Part shown: piece by piece, positions 1 through 4,702 of the stretch
Layout: each line of letters begins with the position of its first letter
How positions within the stretch are numbered: position 1 is the stretch's first letter
NCBI GenBank assembly: GCA_964624465.1
Contig: CAZUZD010000349.1
Location: 1-6,287 of the forward strand
Direction of reading: 5' to 3'
Source: CAZUZD01 sp964624465
GTDB taxonomy: Bacteria; Planctomycetota; Planctomycetia; Isosphaerales; Isosphaeraceae
Length of the DNA stretch: 6,287 nucleotides
The notes under the pieces: model-generated
What the model saw: only the letters and a program-made list of their open reading frames with translations
What the model was told of the DNA's origin: nothing
Database searches by the model: none
Position numbers and translations under genes: made by a program

Positions 1-627
1 CCGCGGCCCCGGGTGCTGCTGCTCGACGAGCCGTTTGGCGCCCTCGACAGCCAGGTGCGCGACGAGCTGCGCACCTGGCTGCGGCGGCTGCACGACGAGG
101 TGCACGTCACGAGCCTGTTCGTGACCCACGACCAGCAGGAGGCGTTCGAGGTCTCCGACCAGATCGTGGTGCTGAACCGGGGCAAGGTCGAGCAGATGGG
201 CCCGCCGCAGGAGCTCTACGAGCACCCGGCCACGCCGTTCGTCACCGAGTTCCTCGGTCAGGTCAACGTCCTGAACGTCGAGACCGTGCTCACGATGGAC
301 CTCGGCGGCGACGAGCGCCCGCTGCCGCTGGAGGTGCCCGGCTCGCAGGGGGCGGCGATGGTCTACGTCCGCCCGCACGACCTGGACATCACCCGCCACC
401 GCGACGGCCGCCCCGCCTGGCCCGCTCGCGTGCAGCGGCTCACGCCCCTGGGCGGCACCGCCCGGCTGGAGCTGGCGCTGACCGACGGCACGTCGATCAC
501 CGTCGTGCTCACCCGCGAGCGGTACCACGAGCTGCGCCCCATCAGCGGCGACGAGGTCTTCGTGGCCCCCAAGGACATGAAGATCTTCCGCGACCCCGGC
601 TCGTTCGTCGAGAACTACGTCATCTGA
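1..627 (+). CDS. cysA: Sulfate/thiosulfate ABC transporter ATP-binding protein, C-terminal part (5' truncated)
   Basis: This is the C-terminal 208 residues of an ABC ATPase that would energise sulfate/thiosulfate import at the inner face of the cytoplasmic membrane. The open frame enters from the left edge at base 1 (PRPRVLLLDEP), so the GTG at 13 is inside the Walker B strand and is not the real start. Visible parts in order: Walker B VLLLDE (visible residues 5-10), D-loop GALD (13-16), H-loop histidine in VTHDQQEA (His43), the segment ELYEHPATPFVTEFLGQVN (71-89) typical of CysA, and a C-terminal TOBE-like regulatory domain starting near YVRPHDLDI (122-130) and ending FVENYVI. CysA proteins are about 350 residues, so roughly 140 residues with Walker A and the ABC signature lie outside the window. 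The HPATPFV...G.VNVL and VRPHD motifs favour CysA over PotA or MalK types, but without the permease genes another oxyanion substrate is possible. Confidence 0.88.
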   Translation, partial: PRPRVLLLDEPFGALDSQVRDELRTWLRRLHDEVHVTSLFVTHDQQEAFEVSDQIVVLNRGKVEQMGPPQELYEHPATPFVTEFLGQVNVLNVETVLTMDLGGDERPLPLEVPGSQGAAMVYVRPHDLDITRHRDGRPAWPARVQRLTPLGGTARLELALTDGTSITVVLTRERYHELRPISGDEVFVAPKDMKIFRDPGSFVENYVI

Positions 628-748
628 CGCCGCCCGGCCACCGATCGAAGGGCGCCGATCCCGGCCGTTGCCGCCCGGGGCGCCTCGGGGCATGATGGGG
701 CCCGACACCGGCCCCCGATCCCTCGCCCCGAGAGCCGTGGACCCACCC
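628..748 (+). promoter_or_regulatory. Intergenic leader between cysA-like gene and glycosidase gene, with inverted repeats
   Basis: These 121 bp separate two co-oriented genes. An 8-bp inverted repeat CTCGGGGC (684-691) / GCCCCGAG (725-732) encloses a second small stem GGGGCC (697-702) / GGCCCC (710-715) with a 7-nt loop. No T-run follows, so a classical intrinsic terminator is not clear. The structure could instead be a 5' leader fold in front of the glycosidase start at 749. No convincing -35/-10 pair and no good Shine-Dalgarno sequence is visible before that start. Confidence 0.3.
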
Positions 749-2161
749 ATGCGCACCCCGACCCGCCCCCTGGCCGTGCTGCTCTTGCTCGGCACCCTGG
801 CCGCCGCCCCGGGCGCCCGCGCCGACGGGCCGATCCGCCTGCACCCGGACAATCCCCGCTACCTGGAGTTCCGCGGCCGGCCGACCGTGCTGCTGACCTC
901 CGGCGAGCACTACGGCGCCGTGCTGAACCGCGACTTCCGCTTCGGCCCGTACCTCGACGAGCTCGCCCGCCACGGCCTGAACCTGACGCGGACCTTCGCC
1001 GGCACGTACCGCGAGGTCCCCGGCTCGTTCAACATCCGCGAGAACACCCTCGCCCCGAAGCCCGGCCGCTACCAGTCGCCCTGGGTGTTGAAGGACCAGG
1101 ACGGCGAGCGGTACGACCTCGACGCCTTCGACCCCGCGTACTTCGAGCGCCTGAAGCGATTCCTGACCGAGGCCGACCGGCGCGGGATTGTCGTCGAGCT
1201 CGTCCTGTTCTGCCCGTTCTACGAGCCGGTGCTCTGGGACGTGAACCCGATGAACGCCAGGCACAACGTCAACGGCGTCGGCGACTGCCCCCGCGAGGAG
1301 GTGTACACGCTCAAGCACCCCGAGCTGCTGAAGCGCCAGCTCGCCTTCGTGACCCGGGTCGTCACCGAGCTCAACGGGTTCGACAACCTGTACTACGAGA
1401 TCTGCAACGAGCCGTACTTCGTGGGCGTGACCCCCGAGTGGCAGCGCAAGGTTTCCGAGACGATTGTCGCCGCCGAGCGGGGGCTGCCAAAGCGGCACCT
1501 GATCGCGCAGAACATCGCCAACGACCAGGCGAAGGTCACGGACCCCGACCCCAACGTGGCGATCTTCAACTTCCACTACGCCACCCCGCCGGTGACCGTG
1601 GCGCTGAATGCCGGACTGAACAAGCCGATCGCCGACGACGAGACCGGCTTCAAGGGCACCGCCGACCGGCACTACCGCACCGAGGCCTGGGAGTTCCTGC
1701 TCGCCGGCGGGGCGGTCGTGAGCCACCTCGACTACTCGTTCACGACCGAGCGTCCCGACGGCACCGCCCCCGTGCAGGACCCGACCCCCGGCGGCGGCGG
1801 CCCGGCGCTGCGGTCGCAGTTCGCCTTCCTCAAGCGGTTCGTCGACGGCCTCGACCTGGCGCGCATCCAGCCGTCGACGGCCATCCGCGTCGCCCGCGGC
1901 GGCGCCGACGGTGCCCGCGCCTGGTGCCTGGCGGTGCCCGGCCGCCAGTACGCCGCCTACATCCGAGGCGGCCAGGACCTGGTGCTGAGCGTCGACCTGC
2001 CCGATGGCGCCGGCACGTACACGTACACCTGGTTCGACCCCCGCGACGGCCGCCCGCTGGGCGAGGGGCAGCTCGTCCGTCTGGGCGACACCAGGGGCCC
2101 CATCGAGCTCCCCGCCCCCGGCTTCGCCGAGGACCTCGCCGTGCGGATCCAGGCCCGCTAG
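749..2161 (+). CDS. Secreted clan GH-A (TIM-barrel) glycoside hydrolase-like protein
   Basis: A predicted exported 470-residue protein, probably a retaining glycosidase or relative acting on a carbohydrate outside the cytoplasm; the substrate is not recognisable. The ATG at 749 is chosen because it is followed directly by a signal peptide: basic MRTPTR, a hydrophobic core LAVLLLLGTLAAA and an ARA cleavage site near residue 25. An in-frame ATG at 668 and others at 692 and 695 would put a proline/arginine-rich stretch ahead of it. The mature part opens with a short beta region (residues about 30-50, FRGRPTVLLTSGEHYG), then a barrel. The likely acid/base is Glu221 in YYEICNEP (clan GH-A NEP motif), with HY at 276-277 and a candidate nucleophile Glu298 in IADDETGF. 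A C-terminal beta-rich region (about 380-470, with TYTWFDPRDGR) resembles the small sandwich domain found after DUF4038/apiosidase-type barrels. The exact GH family is uncertain. The gene is co-oriented with the cysA-like gene, but the gap does not prove an operon. Confidence 0.8.
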   Translation: MRTPTRPLAVLLLLGTLAAAPGARADGPIRLHPDNPRYLEFRGRPTVLLTSGEHYGAVLNRDFRFGPYLDELARHGLNLTRTFAGTYREVPGSFNIRENTLAPKPGRYQSPWVLKDQDGERYDLDAFDPAYFERLKRFLTEADRRGIVVELVLFCPFYEPVLWDVNPMNARHNVNGVGDCPREEVYTLKHPELLKRQLAFVTRVVTELNGFDNLYYEICNEPYFVGVTPEWQRKVSETIVAAERGLPKRHLIAQNIANDQAKVTDPDPNVAIFNFHYATPPVTVALNAGLNKPIADDETGFKGTADRHYRTEAWEFLLAGGAVVSHLDYSFTTERPDGTAPVQDPTPGGGGPALRSQFAFLKRFVDGLDLARIQPSTAIRVARGGADGARAWCLAVPGRQYAAYIRGGQDLVLSVDLPDGAGTYTYTWFDPRDGRPLGEGQLVRLGDTRGPIELPAPGFAEDLAVRIQAR

Positions 2162-2175
2162 GGTCCCGCGCCACC

Positions 2176-2200
2176 GGGCCGTCCAGGCGGACGACGGCCC
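2176..2200. terminator. Possible terminator hairpin after glycosidase gene
   Basis: An 8-bp perfect inverted repeat GGGCCGTC (2176-2183) / GACGGCCC (2193-2200) with a 9-nt loop begins 15 bases after the TAG of the glycosidase gene. There is no T-run, so a canonical Rho-independent terminator cannot be claimed. Position and stem strength make transcript-end formation plausible. Confidence 0.35.
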
Positions 2201-2285
2201 TCCGGGGTGGCTGGGGTCCGTCCTCGGACCCCGGCATCCCCGGCGCCCTCCGGGGTTGCGGCCGACCGCAACCCCAGCCACCCCG
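2197..2285. repeat. Nested inverted-repeat element (REP-like or bidirectional terminator)
   Basis: Several strong symmetries overlap here. Hairpin A has an 8-bp perfect stem GGGGTCCG (2213-2220) / CGGACCCC (2225-2232) with loop TCCT, extendable to 2210/2235 with one G-T wobble. Hairpin B has a 10-bp perfect stem GGGGTTGCGG (2252-2261) / CCGCAACCCC (2266-2275) with loop CCGA. In addition, a 15-bp perfect inverted repeat CGGGGTGGCTGGGGT (2203-2217) / ACCCCAGCCACCCCG (2271-2285) can pair only if parts of hairpins A and B open. An 11-bp direct repeat GCCCTCCGGGG occurs at 2197-2207 and 2245-2255. The element sits between two convergent genes, ending 43 bases before the ACT gene stop, so it could end transcripts from both sides. 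Its modular symmetry also resembles dispersed REP-like intergenic repeats, which cannot be tested from one window. Confidence 0.7.
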
Positions 2286-2298
2286 ACGCGAAGCCGGA

Positions 2299-2311
2299 CC
2301 CGAAGCTCGGG
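2299..2311 (-). terminator. Small hairpin downstream of ACT gene
   Basis: A short 5-bp stem CCCGA (2299-2303) / TCGGG (2307-2311) with a 3-nt loop lies 17 bases beyond the ACT gene stop codon on the minus strand. It is weak alone and has no T-run. It may add to the larger hairpin cluster at 2197-2285 in ending the decarboxylase-ACT transcript. Confidence 0.25.
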
Positions 2312-2328
2312 ACGGCACACACCCGGGC

Positions 2329-2721
2329 TCAGGCGATCAGGACGTCGCGGACGAGTTCGAGGGCCTCGTCGGTGCGGGGGGTGGACAGGGCAATGATGCT
2401 CTGGCCGTCCTCGCGGCGGACGATGCGGACGCTGCGCAGCGGGATGTCCGCCTGCTTGAAGCGGTGCGCGATGCCGGCCAGGGCGCCGGGGTGGTCGTCG
2501 AGGCGCACGAGCAGGGCATCCTCGCTCACGGCGTGCAGGCCGCGGGCGGCCAGGGCCCGCAGCGCCAGGTCGTAGCGGTCGACGGTCAGGATCGCCACGA
2601 CCAGGCCCTGGACCGTCTCGCTGTCGAGGGTCTCGATGTTGGCGCCGGCGTCGCTGACGATCTCGATCAGGTCGGCGATCAGGTTCGGCCGGTCCGCCTC
2701 CACGATGCTGATCTGCTTCAT
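2329..2721 (-). CDS. Tandem ACT-domain protein, likely amino-acid-sensing partner of the decarboxylase
   Basis: A 130-residue soluble protein that is almost entirely two ACT domains. The first covers about residues 1-66 (MKQISIVEADRPNLIADL, predicted beta-alpha-beta-beta-alpha-beta) and the second about 69-130 (LLVRLDDHPGALAGIAHRF). Each has the typical turn before helix 1, DRPNLIADL in the first and DHPGALAGIA in the second, where ACT domains usually hold a small ligand. No enzyme or DNA-binding domain is attached, so this looks like a stand-alone sensor or regulatory subunit; the ligand is not known. The ATG overlaps the TGA of the upstream decarboxylase (ATGA, 2718-2721) and a GGAGG lies 7 bases upstream inside the decarboxylase gene. 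Translation is therefore probably coupled and the two proteins may act together. A role in binding histidine or another amino acid to control the decarboxylase is inference. Confidence 0.85.
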   Translation of the reverse strand: MKQISIVEADRPNLIADLIEIVSDAGANIETLDSETVQGLVVAILTVDRYDLALRALAARGLHAVSEDALLVRLDDHPGALAGIAHRFKQADIPLRSVRIVRREDGQSIIALSTPRTDEALELVRDVLIA

Positions 2722-3932
2722 CGCTGGGCCTCCGCGGGGGTGCCAACGTCGGCCAGGGGGGCGGGAGCGACCGCGACGGCCGCCGGCGGCCGGCCCTCGG
2801 CGAGCGAGGCGACGAACCGGTCAATGTGGTCGGTCGTGACGTGCGGCATGGTGATCACGTGCGCGATCGCCCCGTGCGCCGCCAGCTGCCAGTACGACAC
2901 CAGCGCGTCCGACGGCCGGTCGAACACGACGATCGGCGAGTTGGCGTGCCGCCACGGGTGCACGCCCAGCGCGGTCAGCCGCTCGATGGCGTGGTCGGCC
3001 GTCGCCAGGCAGTGCCGCACCCGCCGCTCGAACCCGGCGCGACCCTCGCTCCGCAGCGCGTACCACAGATACAGCGGAGCCAGGGCATTCCGCGAGCCGC
3101 TCAGGGTCGTGTCGAGCGAGCCGATGTACTCGACGCTGCGGGCGATCCGATCGACGTGCGCCCGGCGGGCCAGCACCACGCCGCAGGGCATCGGCGATCC
3201 GATGAACTTGTGGCCGCTGATGGCCAGGCTGTCGACGCCGGCGGCGAAGTCCCACACCGGCGGGTGGTCGACGAACGGCAGGATCATGCCGTGCAGCGCC
3301 GCGTCGACGTGCAGGTACGCCCCCGGGATCGCCAGGTCGTGCAGGATCGCCCGCACCCCGCGCACGTCGTCGACGGCCCCCTTCATGGTCGTGCCGGCGT
3401 TCAGGAACAGGATCGGCGGCACGTCGCGGTGGATCCGGATCGTGGCCCGCAGGTCGTCGAGGTCGAGCCGGCCGTCGGGCTGGCTGCGGATCATGATGCT
3501 CCGCGCGTGCAGCACCCGCAGGATCTTGCTGACCGAGTAGTGCGTGTCCTCGGAGTAGTAGACCAGGCCCTCGGGGTACAGCTCGCGCGCCAGGTAGAGG
3601 CCGTAGTGGTTCCCCTCGGTGCCGCCGCCGGTGACGTAGCCCCAGGTCTGGCCCTCGGGGGCGTGCGTGAACCGGCCGAAGTCGGCGAGCACCTCGCGCT
3701 CGAACTCGTGGGTGTTCGCGTGGTAGTTGCTGGGCACGTACGGGTCGCCGACATTGTTCATCGGGTACCGCAGGAACCGGTCCAGTTCCCGGTAGTCGAA
3801 CCCCGCGTTGCAGGGGTACCCCAGGAACCGGCCGACCTCCGCCTGCATCCGCGCGTCAAAGGCCTCCAGCCGCGCCCGGTCGGAGGCGTCCAGGCGTGGT
3901 GTCGGAGCCAGGTCGCGAGCCCAGTTCTCCAT
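2718..3932 (-). CDS. PLP-dependent histidine decarboxylase-type enzyme (histidine/serine decarboxylase family)
   Basis: A 404-residue cytoplasmic fold-type I PLP enzyme of the group II decarboxylase family, resembling the PLP-dependent histidine decarboxylase of Gram-negative bacteria (Morganella type) and plant serine decarboxylases. It would remove CO2 from an amino acid to give an amine (histidine to histamine, or serine to ethanolamine). Visible motifs: GYPCNAGFDYRELDRFLRYP (38-57), the PLP phosphate-binding region WGYVTGGGTEGN (97-108), DTHYS with the cofactor-stacking His131, HVDAA with Asp210 contacting the PLP ring nitrogen, and the Schiff-base Lys242 in SGHKFIGSPMPCG, almost the exact histidine decarboxylase signature. 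The C-terminal part has AHVITMPHVT. After about residue 380 a proline/alanine-rich tail follows. The ATG at 3932 is preferred because homologues start near here and GGGGAGG lies 8 bases upstream. An in-frame ATG at 4070 with its own AGGAG would add 46 Arg/Gly-rich residues. The gene is followed by the ACT gene with a 4-bp overlap. The family is secure; the substrate is not. Confidence 0.9.
   Translation of the reverse strand: MENWARDLAPTPRLDASDRARLEAFDARMQAEVGRFLGYPCNAGFDYRELDRFLRYPMNNVGDPYVPSNYHANTHEFEREVLADFGRFTHAPEGQTWGYVTGGGTEGNHYGLYLARELYPEGLVYYSEDTHYSVSKILRVLHARSIMIRSQPDGRLDLDDLRATIRIHRDVPPILFLNAGTTMKGAVDDVRGVRAILHDLAIPGAYLHVDAALHGMILPFVDHPPVWDFAAGVDSLAISGHKFIGSPMPCGVVLARRAHVDRIARSVEYIGSLDTTLSGSRNALAPLYLWYALRSEGRAGFERRVRHCLATADHAIERLTALGVHPWRHANSPIVVFDRPSDALVSYWQLAAHGAIAHVITMPHVTTDHIDRFVASLAEGRPPAAVAVAPAPLADVGTPAEAQR
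2729..2733 (-). promoter_or_regulatory. Ribosome binding site of ACT gene, inside decarboxylase 3' end
   Basis: On the minus strand GGAGG stands 7 bases before the ACT start codon and lies within the last codons of the decarboxylase gene. Together with the ATGA stop/start overlap it supports termination-reinitiation coupling and fixes the ACT start. Confidence 0.7.
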
Positions 3933-3940
3933 CTCCGGAG

Positions 3941-3947
3941 CCTCCCC
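3941..3947 (-). promoter_or_regulatory. Ribosome binding site of decarboxylase gene
   Basis: GGGGAGG on the minus strand ends 8 bases before the ATG at 3932. It supports that start over the upstream in-frame ATG at 4070. A 9-bp inverted repeat CGGTCGGGA (3947-3955) / TCCCGACCG (3989-3997) touches its upstream edge, so a leader hairpin could influence access to it. Confidence 0.6.
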
Positions 3948-4186
3948 GGTCGGGACCGTTGATCCCCGCCAGCGTCCGCCCCACCCGATCCCGACCGCAT
4001 GGCCGGGCGGTCTGCGGTTGCGAACGTCGCGCCCGTCCCTGGTACGTCCGCCCCGGCCCCGCCGGTTCATCCATTGTCGCTCCTGACCGGCGATCCCGCG
4101 CCAGATTTTCCGGGCGCGTGGCCGGAGGGCATCGGACGCACGCCCCGAAAAACGCTGGTGCCAGGCGGGCGACCGGACGATCCTGT

Positions 4187-4195
4187 GGGGGGGGG
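4187..4195 (+). repeat. Homopolymer run of nine G upstream of DUF1579 gene
   Basis: Nine consecutive G lie 40 bases before the DUF1579 start codon, in the 5' leader or promoter. Such runs are prone to length change by slippage in replication and to miscalling in sequencing. Confidence 0.9.
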
Positions 4196-4222
4196 TCCGC
4201 GAACCTCGCACCAGCACTCGCC

Positions 4223-4228
4223 AGGGAG
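4223..4228 (+). promoter_or_regulatory. Ribosome binding site of DUF1579 gene
   Basis: AGGGAG lies 7 bases before the ATG at 4236. It decides between this start and the longer open frame that runs back to 3999. Confidence 0.65.
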
Positions 4229-4235
4229 TCGACCG

Positions 4236-4694
4236 ATGGATCCTCTCGTGACCCTGGGCGCGGCCGCCGGCCGCTGGCACGGCCAGAGCACGCTGCACGA
4301 CCCGATCCGGGGCGCGGCGGAGGTCACCGACTCGACGGTGACCCTCACGCCCCTGCTCGGCGGCCGGTTCGCGCGGCTCGACTACACCTGGTCCTACCAG
4401 GGCGAGCCCCAGGAGGGTTCGCTCCTGATCGGACATCGGCCGAAGGCCGGGGTCGTCTCCGCCCACTGGATCGACAGCTGGCACATGGGCCGCGACGTCC
4501 TGGCCTGTACCGGCACGGTCGCGGCCGACGGTTCGATCGCCGTCCGGGGCTCGTACCCCGCCCCCACCGGCCCCGACTGGGGCTGGCGGATCACCGTCCG
4601 CGCCACGCCCGACACCCTGACCATCACCCACACGAACATCGAGCCCGAGGGCGCCGAGTCCCCCGCCGTCGAGTCGTCGTACACCCGGGCCTGA
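4236..4694 (+). CDS. DUF1579 family protein (lipocalin-like beta-barrel, function unknown)
   Basis: A 152-residue protein recognised as DUF1579: it starts with the short helix and LGAAAGRWHGQSTL (residues 7-20, the family's G.W.G strand), followed by alternating beta strands such as TVTLTPLLGGRFARLDYTWS, GSLLIGHRPKAGVVSAHWID and the repeated SYPAP/SSYTRA edges. Tryptophans at 14, 52, 78, 82, 115 and 117 would line a small barrel. There is no signal peptide or membrane segment, so it is probably cytoplasmic. The family is thought to bind a small hydrophobic ligand or act as a calycin-like barrel, but no reaction is established. The ATG at 4236 is chosen because AGGGAG stands 7 bases upstream and homologues begin here; the open frame back to 3999 codes only a proline-rich, non-conserved stretch. 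It is divergent from the decarboxylase gene and convergent with the FAD oxidoreductase gene, with only 8 bp between the stop codons. Confidence 0.82.
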   Translation: MDPLVTLGAAAGRWHGQSTLHDPIRGAAEVTDSTVTLTPLLGGRFARLDYTWSYQGEPQEGSLLIGHRPKAGVVSAHWIDSWHMGRDVLACTGTVAADGSIAVRGSYPAPTGPDWGWRITVRATPDTLTITHTNIEPEGAESPAVESSYTRA

Positions 4695-4702
4695 CCGCAA
4701 CG

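Larger units (their letters stand above)
3933..4235. promoter_or_regulatory. Divergent intergenic region between decarboxylase and DUF1579 genes
   Basis: These 303 bp must hold the promoters of the decarboxylase-ACT unit (minus strand) and of the DUF1579 gene (plus strand). The least GC-rich spots are AGATTTT near 4104-4110 and GAAAAAC near 4147-4153. No convincing sigma-70 -35/-10 pair stands out on either strand; TTGCGA (4018-4023) with TGGTAC (4040-4045), 16-bp spacing, is only a weak plus-strand match. Other elements are the 9-bp inverted repeat next to the decarboxylase ribosome site, a smaller repeat ACCGCA (3994-3999) / TGCGGT (4013-4018), an AGGAG on the minus strand at 4080-4084 before an alternative start at 4070, and a run of nine G at 4187-4195. 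No convincing separate gene is visible. Confidence 0.5.

Noticed and set aside
668..748. Starting the glycosidase at 668, 692 or 695.
   Set aside because: These starts place a Pro/Arg-rich stretch before a normal signal peptide that begins exactly at the ATG at 749.
1..2161. A sulfate-transport and glycosidase operon treated as one system.
   Set aside because: The genes share only orientation and a 121-bp gap; no functional link is visible in the sequence, so it was kept as a low-level hypothesis only.
620..2824. A 734-codon open frame on the minus strand opposite the glycosidase gene.
   Set aside because: It is composed of Arg/Pro/Gly-rich and repetitive sequence without domains, overlaps the well-supported glycosidase and the ACT gene, and is the expected antisense shadow of high-GC coding DNA.
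1438..3540. A 700-codon plus-strand open frame spanning parts of the glycosidase, ACT and decarboxylase genes.
   Set aside because: It crosses a convergent gene boundary, lacks recognisable motifs, and is rich in Arg/Ala/Pro as in shadow frames.
2826..3962. A 378-codon plus-strand open frame opposite the decarboxylase.
   Set aside because: It has no domains, no ribosome site was evident, and it lies fully antisense to a gene with catalytic motifs.
3999..4235. Extending DUF1579 upstream to the ATG at 3999.
   Set aside because: The extra 79 residues are proline/glycine-rich and not part of the family; a good AGGGAG ribosome site precedes the ATG at 4236.
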